A stretch of 64,000 bases of DNA, from NCBI GenBank assembly GCA_013397455.1, contig VYZB01000134.1, positions 2,066,907 through 2,130,906 on the forward strand, given 5' to 3'. This stretch comes from Crotophaga sulcirostris (taxonomy: Eukaryota > Chordata > Aves > Cuculiformes > Crotophagidae). Position numbers and translations under genes: made by a program. Under the pieces are notes generated by a model, which was given only the letters and a program-made list of their open reading frames with translations, did no database searches and was not told the DNA's origin. This document shows, in pieces, positions 10,861 to 23,460 of this stretch (its first letter is position 1; every line of letters starts with the position of its first letter).

Positions 10861-12829
10861 TTGTATATCTTGTGTTCGTTACGAAAATGGAGGTTGTTGC
10901 AGGCAAACAGGTTAGAAGCTTCCTCAGATAGCCTTGCCTGGGTGTCCTGCTGTTGCTTTCAGCGCTGCCTGGAACTCTTTTCCCTCTCCATGGGGCCGGC
11001 CCATTCTGAGCAGAGATACTTCCAGCCTCCTTGAACAAAACCCAGCCTTTAAAGCAGGATTTTCATCATTCTGCCTGCAGGGAGATTTCTGGTGCATATT
11101 GGCCCCATGAGGCTCTAGGCTTCCTGTGATGGACCCAGGCAGTTCATGACAGCTCTGCTTTGCAGGCAGCATCCATGGAGCTTGTGGGCCCAGTAGATAG
11201 ATCTGGCAGCTTCTGCCTTAAATCAGTGAAGCAGTCGTGTTTAGTGGAGCACACGCTATATCAGAAAAGACACAATGAGGAAAGGGAATGAAGTGCTAGG
11301 GAGCTACAAAATTCCTTGTAGTCTCCATAAAGTGGTTGACAAGCTGTTAATAAATCAGTGTGATCTGAATACAGACAAACTTGGAGCACCTCTGCGTTAC
11401 ATAGGAAAGGCTGGAAGAAGACCACAGATTTTGATGAGGGCAGTGACACATTTGTCCTTTTTGGACTGGTTAAAGCAAACTCTTAATTGGGTACTTTTTA
11501 GTTGCAGATGAAAAGTAGTCTGTCTGAACCTTCACTTTTCTTCGTGGTTGAGTCTGCCCTGTGGAAGTTTTTGTTAGAGGAGAGTAGATGTTGAAATGGA
11601 AATACTCACAGGTCTTTGACATTTGACCGAAAGAAATGTTACTTTGAATAATGCATGAATTTTTGGCAACTACTTTATTCCCCAGAAAGCTGTTTCCAAT
11701 AGCTATTGATGAGTCATTTGCAAAATAGGAACAGAGGCTTCTGGAGGGGCTGGGGCTGCTTCTTCAGTGCCAGGGGGGTAGGCTAACTTTTTTGCCGCAA
11801 GGCAGTCAGTTTTCTTATTTTCTGAATTGTGTTGCTGATTCAGGGATGCAAGCGGCAGCTGACTTTGTAGACTGCAGGTGAGACCTGCTGTGCAAAGCAA
11901 GAGGAATGTGAGAGCTGGTCATTTGTTCCTGCTCAGGGTGAAGGGAGTTGCAGATGCCTCCTGTGCCAGAATGGCATTAGCATCACTGAGCTGCACAGGC
12001 TGTAAGTTGCTGTTGCTCTAGGTACAAGGGTTTATGGGAACAGCAGAAATAATAGTATGAGGAGCAGCCGTAATGCCCAGGGCTCCCTCAGCAACCAGGG
12101 CTCTCCATATATAAATCATTAGAGTCTTAATGGAAACATGCCTTCAGAGAGTCAGCATGAGCCCGGAGCAGGCCAGTTTCTCTGTGTGGCTGAAGGGAAC
12201 CTGTCCCTTTCTCTGGGCTGCTCAAATCCCTCCTTAACCCTTTGTAGGGGTGGCCTCAAAGAAGACTGAAGCTGCCGTAGCCCTGATGCATATGGGCAGT
12301 TGAATGTCTGCCAGAGCAGCAGCTTGGTTCTTTGAGCTGGCTTTTTTCCATCACTCCTAAGCACCACTCTGGGGCAGAGGAGCTGCTGACATGTTGTTGG
12401 CAGAGGCTGGGTCAGCTGCAATGCTGCTGACCCCCAGAAAACTTCAGATGGGAGGTGCACCAAGGCTGTACCATTGCAAGCAGAGCTGACAGAGCTTGCA
12501 GTGCTGGTGTGAAAGCTAGACTTCTGTCCTGGCTCCTGTTTGTTGGGGCAGTGACTTTCCTGGGAATGCCTCATTCAGCTCATTTTGCAGTCCATGCTCT
12601 GGGACAAGCTGATGGTCCTTTCAGTTCCTTATACCTTTCTACCAGCTGTGGAGGGACCTGAGACGCTTAGTTTGACAAACACTCGGCAAGGTGAGTCTCA
12701 CATGCGTGGTGCAGCATCCAGGAAACAGAACAGGTTCTCTACCGGTTTTCTTCAAGGCCAAATCCAGAAGCACTCTATAAGTTCTGCTGTCTGTCATAAA
12801 ATATTCCTTGTTGTTGTGGGACAGCCTCA

Positions 12830-12926
12830 AGCAGTCCAGTGGAAATGTCCCTGCCCGTGGCAGGGGGATGGGATTATATGACCCTTAAAGGTCCCTTCCA
12901 GTCAAAACTATTCTATGTTTTTATGA
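12830..12926 (+). mobile_element. CR1 LINE 3' end
   Basis: The CR1 3' UTR signature is clear: TGTCCCTGCCCGTGGCAGGGG, then ATGACCCTTAAAGGTCCC-TTCCAGTC and a decayed ATTCTATG-type tail. It is truncated to about 95 bases. It sits in the sense orientation inside the putative GCNT4 intron. Confidence 0.88.
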
Positions 12927-13830
12927 AGTAATGTATGATAGTGTGACTGTATGATTTCTCAGTAGGAGTGGTCCTTTAAACTTACTTTTACTCTGAAGAA
13001 ATGGGTGTACACCTTGTAAAAAATTTCATTCCCAGTAAAATAATTTGCATACTCACAGGAGGCTCTTTGTAGCAGAAACGTGGACCACCACACATCATAT
13101 AATGTATAGGCTTAGCTGTTTAATATCCGACTGTTCTGTTGCTCCAACACACAGCACTGGCAGCTGCTATTGCTTTTTCCAGGGCCTTAAGCTTACAGAG
13201 AGGTGGGCATGACTTCTCCCCACTCCTCTTAGTGTATGTGTGGTCTACTTTTCTCCAGAGAAGGGATGCTGGACTGGTAGGAGGTATCCTGTGCTGTTTC
13301 AGATATGCAGTTCACAGGCTGAACTGTGACAATTTATTTGTCTACGTTGTACTGAGAAGATGCAACAGTTTAAAAAGTCCTGTTTTGCAGTGATTTGGTT
13401 AATACAGTGGAACTTCAGGCAGGCTCACTCAAAGCTAATTTAAATCAAGCTTACGCTCATTGGTATTGTTTCTGCAGTATCTTAGATATTTGATGTTATG
13501 GAACTGTAAATAATACTAATTAAATAACATAGGAGAGTTACAAGCTTCACTTGCAGTGACCTTGCTACTTCTGTGATGGTGCATAGTGGCCTTAGCAAAT
13601 GGGTTTAGATCAGAATGTGGCAAAAATTATACAATATTCAGGTGAAGCAGCAGAAGAGCTTTTAGGCAGGCAAATCATCACCCTTAGACTTTGCATTGGA
13701 GGCCAGGATTACGACTGCTACTCTTTACAAATTTTTACAGAAAAGGATGATGCAACATGTTCGATTTTTTTGTTATGAAAAATGCAAATGAAGAAGCAAA
13801 TATTGCTCTAATGTAGCTTGTAATTTTGTC

Positions 13831-13891
13831 AAAGAAAAAACCAAACCAAACCAACTCCAAAAACCAACCAGACAGCAAAACAAGCCAAAAC
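13831..13891 (+). repeat. A/C-rich simple repeat, AAACC-like units
   Basis: Degenerate CCAAA units (CCAAACCAAACCAACTCCAA and onward) with almost no T, following a short A run. Confidence 0.8.
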
Positions 13892-16800
13892 GTGGATTAT
13901 TACCATCTCTGGTATTTCATTCCCGTTCAAAATTTGATTTATTTTAGAGCTTTTTTTCAGTTCAGTTTAAATAAAAAATCTTGAAATACAAAATGTTTCT
14001 TTTGAGTTTGAAAGAAATATATTAACTCAAGGCAGTTATTTTTCTTGAGTACCAATGAAATGCAGAAGTGCCTGGCTGTTTACCAGACTTGAAGAGCAGG
14101 ATGTTTAGGCTTTTCCAACCAGGTTAAATATGATGTTAGCAGCACACTGGATCCTTACTTAACCCTTCTCAGGGATTTTAAATTTCAGTATCACAAAGGT
14201 GTGCTAGAGCCTTGCTGTCAGCCAGAAGACCTGTGTTTAATGCCTACAGTTCATGAGTGGAAGCTTTTAGTAGGTCTGCTACCCAACCACCACGCTGTGC
14301 TCTCACCTGAAACCTGACCACCTGGGGAGAAGATTTTCTCCTCCTCCAAAAGACTTCACATGTTTTTGTTTTATGATTGAATCCTGAGCAGTGTGCATGA
14401 CTTTATGAAAAACCTTCAATAAAACAAACTTTACAACAGGGCCTATGCTCCTTGAGAGGCTAAGAGCTGCAGTTGGTGCTTGGGGGATGGATGCTTGTCT
14501 TCTGAATGTGAGCAGCAGCTGTGAAGGGAGACCCATGTTCCGGATTTTTTTAAACTTTTTTTATGCATCTTGCATTCTTCAGGTGAATTGCTGTGGATTA
14601 AACTTTGATGTAACAAACTGGTAATGGGTCTGTTAATAAGACTGATACAAATGCGGGTATTTGTTCTTGTTTGACACGAAGAGAATAGAATCTGGGAGGT
14701 TTAGCAGAAGAGTGGTATGGAGAGAGGAGGATTTCCCTGGGAGCCAGTGTTCATGAAAGGGCTGTGTAACTCAGAGAGGATTTTTACAGAAGTCCTGTGT
14801 GCAGTGAAGACCTGAGGCTCATCTTTAGCACCTGGCTATGCAAACTCAGCCCCATTCCTGTTCACAGGAGCTGGGATGATTCCTGGAGGGGTGGGTTGGG
14901 GAAGGGCAGGCACAAGAGTAAGTCACCAGCTGGTGGCTGTGCTCTTGTGCAGAATCCTGTCCTGTCCTCCTCCCAGTAGCAGGGTCAGCGTGGGGAGGAG
15001 TAGGGTGCTGCAGTTGTTACTGGTTGGATATACATGTGAAGTGCTGCCATCTTTGCTCACAACAGATCTGGACTAGCCATGCCCTAAAGGCATGCTTCCA
15101 GAAGTCCGCAGGGCTGAGGGTGCATAGAAATGTTATGAGATAGAAGAGCTAGAATTAAGATTGTTTTAATACTTCCCCTCCTCCCCCCCAGAAAAAAAGA
15201 ATTCTAAAAGCAGGATTTAATTTACCTTTAATTAGCCTTCCTTTGGTTTCACCTCGCATTTAACATTTCAAGCAATTACAGTTTCTCAGTAGAAATTCAA
15301 CATTTCTGTATTGTTACAGTAATTGTACTGTAAAAGCCAAGAGAAACAGCCACTGATTCAATTTAGTTCTCTGGACCTTATAGGTGCACTTTGCTTTTAC
15401 CTCTGTGGCAGTGTTTCAGTGCAAGCTTGGGAGAGTTACACAAACATGTTGCCTATGGGTGGTGCAAACACTGCTTCTCGTGTTTGTGATATGCTCACTG
15501 TAGGGGTTTGTACACTTTTGGGTGCTCTGCAGCTTCACTGGCTCTTAAGTTATGTTTACAGATTGCCTAAATAAGATTTAGTACTTTGGAAGCAGGAGCA
15601 ACATTTTTTCATAGGAAGGCAAACTTCTGCACATCTGGCTGATAGCAGCTGGAAGTGACTATTGAAGCAACAGTCTTTGGAAATATTTCCCTGTGATCAC
15701 ACTGTACTTTGCTTCCCCGAGCCTTTGCTGTTAACCAAAATATATGTCTACAGACAAATATGTGTTATTTCCTCTGTTCTTGTCTTCATGTTGTCTCTCT
15801 CTCTTCCCCATTTGCTGCAAGTCAGTAGAAACCAAGGTCTAATTCTAGTGTAAGTTCTTATGTGCTTTTCCCAGCACACTTTTGCACACTTCTTGGTCTT
15901 GCTTCCCAGCACTTCCTGTAGCTGGCTGTGGCTCAGTTCCTAACTTTCAACACTTTCAGTATACAGGGGAGAAAGCCTGTCCTCTGGTTTTATAGGGTTT
16001 TATGAGATTTTTCTGCAGCCTCCCAGAAGATGAGGCATGCACACTGAATTGAAGCACAGAGGAAGGAATGAAGCTCCACTGCCCACTTGAAGAGTGCTGT
16101 GTATTTTCTGATCATTCTGCAAGGCCAGCATCATTGCTGTAGGCAGACACAGGCAGCTGAGCCTGGCTGGAGGGTGCTTTGGAGGCAAGCACTGAGAATT
16201 TCAGTTTAAGAGAGGCATGGCTCAGCCTTTGCCCAGTCTGTTCAGGAAAGTTTATTCCACTAAGGCCAACACAGTATTCAGTGAGTGGAAGAAGTCAATC
16301 TGCAGCTGAACTTTTTCACGAGGGTGTGAAATTTTCCCACCTCGTTCCTCTTTTTGTGTCATTGCATAGCCTGTGCTGTTGCAGAAAGCAAATGATTTTA
16401 AGTGTTTGAAGGTGTAAAGCTGCCCCAAACAGCTTCTTGCGGGAGGAAAACACACAAAATAAGGTAGTGAAATCACCAGTGGAAAATCTGGCCATTTTCT
16501 GGGTGGGATGCAAATATTGCGGTTCCGTATCTAACTAGCAATTCCTATTCTGGTTCAGCAGTAGATAAAAGCAGATTCAGAGAGCAGAGTGATGGTCGCA
16601 AGAAGCAGTTTTTTTGATAAAAATTTCTGGTTGGAAGTCTTGGCAGCTGGTAATTGCCTGATGTCATGGTTCCAGGAAATTTAGCTTTCTGTCCGTATTG
16701 GCCAAGGTAACTCTGGAAACTCTGAATAGCCAACTGATTGCCTAATTCCTTCTTGAATCCTGCTGAGCTCATGGTCTTTATGGTTCCTTATGATAAGGTT

Positions 16801-17806
16801 CCGATTATGTCTTATGTAATAACACTTGTTTCGTTACACAACACAAATATATTTCCCTTGTACTTGTTGCATGTCTGTTTTCTCTGAAAATCCCTTGCTT
16901 TATAAGTGCAAAGGATAGATAAATACATCAATTTACCTTCTCTGAATCCTTCAGTACTTTGCATTCCAGCTAGGAAGTGCCCTGACTAGGTTAGATGCTG
17001 TGTATGTGTATGTATGGAGCAGCTGTGCCATGTGTTGGTTACAAGATGAGCTCAGTCTCCATTGATTTCCTCAGGAATCTTCTCCCATGTAGAAGAGAAA
17101 GTGCCAACAATTTATGAAACAGGGCAAGGTGACAATGCCAAGCTCCCTTGCTAGTATAAAATCTTTGTGCGGAAGATGGAATGTTGGTCCTGCGTGTAAT
17201 ATGGTAGCGCCCAAGAAAAGAAATAACTTGGTAGCAAGATAACTAGAGGAGGCATCTGGTCAGTGCTACCTACCCCAGGTAGGTGCTTCAGGTAGCTGTA
17301 GGTGCCTGTTCCTGTCTGCCACACATCATTTGCTCCCTCCTCCTCCAGAACAAACTGTGTGTACAGTACACTGCTATGTCTGAGTGGGAATTGAGTAGGT
17401 AGGAAACAGTCATTTTGCACTTGAATCAAAACCCGATGAGATGTGTAGTGGCCCTTCTGCTCTGAGGGATTTCATTCCCTGGTCTCACACTGTTCCTCAA
17501 GAAATCCTGTTCTTTTGCAGAAACTAACTTCCTTCTGGTTATGGGCAAATGACTTGTGCCTGAAGAGCAGAGCTGTTGGCGTCGTACTGATACACCAAGC
17601 CTGGCTGTGGAGTGCGTCAAAGGTAACAGCAAGAGACTGTGGATTTAATATGATAAGTATGGAGCAGGAGGGACAGTGGCATATTGGTAGTAATGAACTG
17701 CACTGCTGGAGAGATGTTAGAGTGCTTAAGAGCTGCTGGGGTCACACATGGCCTGATTCTGTCTGGACCACTGTGGTGCCAGTAATATAGTATATGTTGT
17801 GGAGGG

Positions 17807-17822
17807 AAAAAAAAAAAAAAAA
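17807..17822 (+). repeat. Poly(A) run
   Basis: Sixteen consecutive A bases followed by an A-rich stretch. No upstream SINE or processed-gene sequence was recognised, so this is treated as a simple repeat. Confidence 0.9.
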
Positions 17823-20303
17823 GAAGCAAACCAAAACTGAACAAACAAATGGATGGGGCCATGGATACATGGATATAATTGCTGGCTCCTGAGGCTCTCA
17901 TCACATGCTGGCCAGGATCAGGGGGAAGACATCCTCCATAAACAGAGGAATTGGTGGAGCAGCTGAGATTTCTTACCTATACTCCTTAATTCCTTCCTCC
18001 ACAGGGAATTTGAACCATGTCACCACAGTCTCCTGGATTTCTGACCTCTTTATGTGGCACACTATTGCCTTGCGGTTGAGAGTGCCAAAACCTATAGGAA
18101 TGGTCAGGGAGCTGAGTTTGGATCCTTTGCTCATCAGCTGCAAAGAGGGAGTCCTCAGTGCTGTCCAGGAGATTTCCTGCCCATCCTGGTCTGACTCCAG
18201 ACTGCAGCAGACTTCAGTGATCTAGATTGGTACTTTCAGGCAGGGAAGTGCGATGAGTGTTTTGTTGGTTTGGCTAGAATTGGAAAGTTTGGTACTGGGT
18301 GGAAGCTGGCCAGGGTTACCACAGATAGAGTGAATTTGAGGCAGTGGAGGATATGCTTTTTTTTTTTTTTCCCTCATTTTTCTTTGTCCAGGCTCTCTTT
18401 TGCCTTTTTGAAGGAGGTAGAGAGGAAGGGAAGATTCATTCCCAGGATGAGGTGATCCCTGTTCAGCTGTGAGTGGTGGAGGTTGTTTTTGGTAACAAGG
18501 AGACCACCAGCCAGAGGTACAAGGCAGGCTTCACAGAGAGACCACGCTACACAGATCTTCCTCCTCCAGAGAAAGGCTTTTGGCACATGGCTGGAAACTT
18601 ACCTTTGATTAGGAATGGCTTTTGAGAGCAACATTCCTCCAGGAACAGAGGTACGGGAAGAAAATAGGTAAAGTGGAGACCTGGATTAGACACTGAGCTG
18701 GAATTACTTTAGAGAAGGAGTGAAGGAAAGCACCTGCTGGCTAGGGGGAGGGTGGGATTTTGTGGCTTTGTGGGCAGATAGATCTCTCTTTCTCTTTGCT
18801 AGCATTCCTGGAGGCTGTTCATAAAACCTGCAGAGAACTGCTGAGCTCTGCCTCCTACAAAATAGATATATGTGGGCTTACCTTATTCTGTTCTCCGGTC
18901 TATGCCTGGCCACCCCAAGGTGAAATAAGGAGGTGGCTTTTCATTCTCCTTTCTGTTGCCTGCAGAAGAAAATTACCAAGGAGAAAGACATACAAAGAAA
19001 GGGAAAGTCAGGGAGAACAAACTAATGAGGCAGCTCTGCCTTGGGAGGCTGTGTTTTAACTGAAGCTACAGCTTGCAAGACCTGACACTGGTGGGAGCCC
19101 TAAAGATGCCTAAGTTAGTCTTGCAGTGAGTGTTGCATGCACGCCTCAATATTTGATTTTACATGCATACGTGGGACCTGCATATATCTGAGCCACTTCT
19201 GTTGGCCCCACAATTTTATTCACTCTAAAACATTCTGGAATAGCTTCTTCTCAGAAGAAAATATTGGAAACTGTTAAATTTAGAGACAAAACAGAGCTTA
19301 GTTTAAGCTAAGTAGAGATACGTTTAATGCTGCGGCTGGATGTGGACTTTTGTCTAATTTTAATTCAGGGATGACAACAATGCTTCTTGCGCCCAGCTGG
19401 TAAAGCAAAACTATATGGAAACAGGATCACTCTATTTAGCTTTTATTATGGTAATACCTCAGTTGTTAAGTTGCTAGACAGGAATGTTAGTAAATACCCT
19501 GGTGCATAAAAAGGGGCCATATGAGTGTTTTTGCAGTTGCATCTGAGGTTGTGTCACACAGCAGGGAACAAGATGTATCCGTTGTTGCTTACTATTACCC
19601 CTCCTACCTTCAAAAGGTTACCTTATATACTGATGCCAGTCGATGGAAATGCTATGTCTTTACCCATCTCTTTCTTCAGGGCAGGTTAGCAGTATTTCCA
19701 GAAGAAATTTGAACACAGGGAAGACTTTGGGCTTGTCAGACCCTGTTCAGAGAGGATAGGAAGCAAATTCATTTCCCTTTGGACATCTTCATGGGCCAGC
19801 CCCAGTCTTAGAGACAATGACGATGCTCAGACAGAATTCTAAAGCTTTCAGATTAATGGTTTATTTTTTAAAAATACTGATATCTAGGCACAGTCTTTGC
19901 AGACCCACAGTAGATCACATTGAATCCCCTGAAGTTTCTTGGGAAAATAACCAATCCTTCCTACTCACCTAGAGGACAGTCACATTTCTGCTAATTCCAG
20001 GGTTGCTGTATTTCAGTTTGTGACTCATAGAAATTAAAACAAGATTTGGAAAATAAACAGTGGGAGTCTTGTTCCAAAACTCTTATTTAGCTGGATGTAA
20101 TCTGAAATCTGAATTAGTTTATTGCCTTCAGTCAGCCAATTCAGGGAAGTGCAGTCTTTGCCTACTACTGTGCTAAATCAGTCTCTAAATTAACATAATG
20201 GTTAAAGAAACTGCAGATTTCCAGTGCCCTGTCCTCCTGAGGTGGTGTTTATGCTGTAAGACAGACTGGTGTGCTCATGTCTTTGTTAGAAGCTGGAATT
20301 GTC

Positions 20304-20357
20304 TCTAATGCTTTGTTCCTAATTTAAAATAACAACACGTCTCTTTCTTCTTGCAGA
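20304..20357 (+). promoter_or_regulatory. GCNT4: Splice acceptor of the GCNT4 coding exon
   Basis: A CTAAT branch-point-like motif at 20319-20323 is followed by the pyrimidine-rich CTCTTTCTTCTTGCAG, ending at 20356. The exon begins with a single A at 20357, and the ATG follows immediately. The start codon is therefore one base inside the exon, so the base at -3 of the translation start comes from whichever exon is spliced upstream. Confidence 0.88.
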
Positions 20358-21725
20358 ATGAAGAGACACAAGTGTCCCCACAAATGCCCCACACGAAGGA
20401 AGATCCTGATCCTATGTGTTACGGGGTGGCTGATTGCATTGCTGAAGCTCCTCCATGTTGAAAGACACTTTTTTCCCTCTAAGGGCATTTATTTGGTTGA
20501 GCACTTTTTGAGCACTTCTTCTTATGTTAGAAACAGGTATTCCTACCTTAGAAATGAGTTCCAGTATGAAATTAATTGTTCATCTATATATGAACAAGAT
20601 CCCCATGAAATTGGCAAGAGTTTAGAGATAAGAAGAAAAGAGATAATTGATTTAGCTGATGAAGACGTCATAGCAATGACGAGTGATTGCCATGTGTATC
20701 ATTCACTTAGGAAATACAACCTGAAACCTGTTTCTCCAGAGGAGGAGAGTTTTCCAATTGCCTATTCTTTGGTTGTTCACAAAGATGCAGTGATGGTAGA
20801 AAGGCTCATCCTTTCACTGTACAGTCATCATAATATTTACTGTATCCATTATGACCAAAAAGCAGCAAAAAGTTTCAAATCTGCTATGAAAAATCTAGCT
20901 AAATGTTTCCACAATATTTTTATTGCATCAAAACTGGAGACAGTGGACTATGCACATATTTCACGGCTGCAAGCAGATTTAAATTGTTTGTCTGATTTGA
21001 TGGCCTCTTCAGTTCCCTGGAAATATGTTATTAATTTGTGTGGCCAGGATTTCCCTTTGAGGTCAAATTTTGAGTTGGTTGCTGAACTGAAGAAACTTGG
21101 CGGAGGAAACATGCTGGAAACTATAAAGCCAAGCAGTAGCAAAAGAGAACGATTTACTTATCACTATGAACTTATGAAAGTGCCTTATGAGTACATGCAA
21201 ATGCCTGTAAAAACCAACATTTCCAAGAATCCACCACCTCATAATATTGAGGTATTTGTAGGCAGTGCCTATTTTGTTTTAAGCCGAGCATTTATTCAAT
21301 ATACCCTTGAAAGCTCTCTTGCAAAAGATTTTTTTGAGTGGTCAAGGGATACATACTCTCCAGATGAACATTTTTGGGCCACTCTTGTACGTGTTCCTGG
21401 GGTCCCTGGAGAAGTTCCAAGGTCAGCCCAGGATGTAACAGACCTACAAAGCAAAACTCGTCTGGTAAAGTGGAATTACCTTGAAGAGCATTTGTATCCT
21501 CCCTGCACTGGTACACACCTTCGCAGTGTCTGCATCTATGGGGCTGCAGAATTAAGGTGGCTTCTGAATTATGGGCACTGGTTTGCCAACAAATTTGACT
21601 CCAAAGTAGACCCTGTCCTGGTAAAATGCTTGGCAGAAAAACTTGCAGAAAAACAGAAAGAGTGGGTGTATTTGTCCTCTGACAAATACTTTCTACACAT
21701 AAATTCTATGAATGCCTCACTATAG
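20358..21725 (+). CDS. GCNT4: Core-2 beta-1,6-N-acetylglucosaminyltransferase (GCNT4, C2GnT3)
   Basis: This 455-residue Golgi type II membrane enzyme transfers GlcNAc from UDP-GlcNAc in beta-1,6 linkage to the GalNAc of core 1 O-glycans, making core 2 branches. It has a short basic cytosolic tail (1-15), one membrane segment (about 16-32), a stem, and a glycosyltransferase family 14 domain (about 132-428). All nine family cysteines are present (74, 111, 162, 183, 210, 228, 383, 392, 424). By alignment with mouse C2GnT-L, disulfides 74-424, 111-183, 162-210 and 383-392 are expected, with 228 free. The catalytic base is Glu337 in SPDEHFW; Arg389 and Lys412 correspond to the UDP-contacting Arg378 and Lys401. 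Sequons are at Asn73, Asn287 and Asn452; Asn73 matches a conserved glycosylated site. Length and N-terminal features (YLVE, LSTS, VRNRY) match GCNT4 better than GCNT1 or GCNT3. As in those paralogues, the coding region is a single exon. The frame is intact with no missing key residue. Confidence 0.96.
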   Translation: MKRHKCPHKCPTRRKILILCVTGWLIALLKLLHVERHFFPSKGIYLVEHFLSTSSYVRNRYSYLRNEFQYEINCSSIYEQDPHEIGKSLEIRRKEIIDLADEDVIAMTSDCHVYHSLRKYNLKPVSPEEESFPIAYSLVVHKDAVMVERLILSLYSHHNIYCIHYDQKAAKSFKSAMKNLAKCFHNIFIASKLETVDYAHISRLQADLNCLSDLMASSVPWKYVINLCGQDFPLRSNFELVAELKKLGGGNMLETIKPSSSKRERFTYHYELMKVPYEYMQMPVKTNISKNPPPHNIEVFVGSAYFVLSRAFIQYTLESSLAKDFFEWSRDTYSPDEHFWATLVRVPGVPGEVPRSAQDVTDLQSKTRLVKWNYLEEHLYPPCTGTHLRSVCIYGAAELRWLLNYGHWFANKFDSKVDPVLVKCLAEKLAEKQKEWVYLSSDKYFLHINSMNASL

Positions 21726-23450
21726 CAGCACTGTCTTCCCTCCTGTCAGTACTGTGTACTGTTATAGCACAGCACCTGCAGTTCCTCTGCCTTGACCTGC
21801 TGCAGGATGTTAGTGAGAGAAACATCTATTCTGCATAAAGTTCAGGGCCCTGGAGAGCCAGGTGCCTGGCCATTTATTTATGAAAAGTTATGCCTCTCTG
21901 ATTTGTTTTGTAACTTACCACAATAATCCTGTAATTGTTCTTCAGGCTGATTCTGAAAGGTTGAGGTTTGCTTTTGGATGCTCTGACGCTGTTTGTCCCA
22001 ACGGAGTATTTCAGAAACATGTTTTAAATCAAGTCCGTTTGCTTCAGTCCTAGAAACTCCAATGCATTCGTCTGCCTGTACCCTTTCAACTTCACTTTTG
22101 TTTTCCTTAAACATATGAAACAAAGACCTCTGTATCTGCTACCTCAGGAAATTGGAACTGCCCAGCTCAGGGACAAAACCAAGAAATCAGCATGACACCA
22201 AATGAGCCGTGTGGCCTCACTGGAAGTCCCAAATTTCCCATCTGTGGGAGCTAACAAAGATCTTTGCAATGTGAATATGATTGGATGATATAAGGGAAAG
22301 AAGATCTTTAGATACTGCATTGTCCATAGCATCTTTCTCCCAGCTCATCTGCGCATTACTTTTCCTTCTGTGAAGTATGTGCTCAGGGGCTGTGCCATGC
22401 CTATGGTGGTTGATTGAAACAGAGTTATATGCTGTTATTCTTCCAAGCCAGTATATGAACGTGCCCTAAGGGCCATCTCTGCAGCCCCTTAGAGTAGATA
22501 CCCATGCCAGAAAAGGTCAGTCCTCACTTCTATCTCTGCCCGTAGAGATATCCTCTTGTGAAATCCCGGTTCTGTTGAGACAGTGTGTCTGCACACGGTG
22601 GATGAAAAGTGCTGTGTTGAAATGCAAAACCTGTGAAGTTGAGAGGTATAAGAATAGCCATATTGTGGACATGAACACCCTGTGTAGAAATGTCTCTCTG
22701 CTTGTCTCATCCCCTTGCTCCACCACGATCCCAGGCTGACGAGATCTTCCTCCTGGTAGCAAAGCAGCCTGGGAGCCTCCTTGCAGCTGGGCTCACCATG
22801 ATACAGCATGAGGGCAGTGTTTGTTAGTGCTGGGGTCTCTCTCTGTAGAAAGTCTTGCAACTCAGAAAGCCCCTTGACATATTGTGAGTTTCTCTGCAAC
22901 ATTGCTCTGCCACAAGTTCAGTTTCAGTGGTTCCAGAGGACCCTGGGGTCTAGCTTGCTCCCTGCAGCTGTCCTCTTTCTACCTGTCTTGCCTTTATAAA
23001 GGGGCCTCTTCCCATGAGTGACTTTGGGATATCTGGTGTTATCAGTCCACAAATTGCTGCAGTAACAATCATACCATACACATAAGAAGTCTGTGCTTCT
23101 TATTTGAGTTGAAAGAACCAAGTAATTTTCTGACCTCGGCTTTTGTTTACAAATTTAGTCATGGTCAAGTCATCTGTGGACTAAGATTGGGTTTGAGAAT
23201 CAGGAGTCACAGGACTTTTTCCCCGTTCATGACACTGATCTCCGGTCAGACCTCAGACAAATCATCTGAGTTTTCTGTTTCAACTGTTCCAGGTGTTCTG
23301 TTACCTTGCTAAGCACTTCAGAACCTATGGGTGTGTGGTTTGGTTGTACAGTACTAATTGCTTATCAAACTATTTATGTAATCTGTGGATGCACAGGTCA
23401 AGTATTTCTTTGTTGTACTGTTTCTGAAATAAAAGGGGATAATTTTTGAA
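21726..23450 (+). other. GCNT4: Probable GCNT4 3' UTR
   Basis: Sequence continues without an obvious repeat from the TAG stop to a canonical poly(A) signal, giving a 3' UTR of about 1.7 kb. An AU-rich ATTTATTTA at 21872-21880 could influence mRNA stability. A 137-codon antisense frame (22489-22902) lies inside but has no recognisable domain. The end point is inferred from the signal at 23428. Confidence 0.65.
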
Positions 23451-23460
23451 GTGTGTGTTG
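23428..23460 (+). terminator. GCNT4: Likely GCNT4 poly(A) signal and GU-rich element
   Basis: AATAAA at 23428-23433 is followed about 18 bases later by GTGTGTGTTG (23451-23460), the arrangement expected for a strong cleavage site. A second AATAAA at 23613-23618 without such a GU-rich partner could serve as a longer alternative end. Confidence 0.7.

Larger units (their letters stand above)
3143..20356 (+). other. GCNT4: Putative first intron of GCNT4
   Basis: Between the CpG island and the GCNT4 acceptor I find no confident coding exon. Recognised contents are a (TAG)n run, a (CA)n run, an AAACC-rich stretch, a poly(A) run and one CR1 tail, each listed separately; the rest is unique-looking DNA. 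The 3' end is well defined (TTCTTCTTGCAG at 20356, with a CTAAT branch-point-like sequence at 20319-20323). The 5' end is inferred, and additional 5' UTR exons cannot be excluded. Confidence 0.5.

Noticed and set aside
12152..12574. 140-codon minus-strand frame
   Set aside because: No recognisable domain, signal or splice context, and a composition typical of chance translation.
22489..22902. 137-codon minus-strand frame inside the GCNT4 3' UTR
   Set aside because: No domain or promoter seen; a few frames of this size are expected by chance in 64 kb on six frames.
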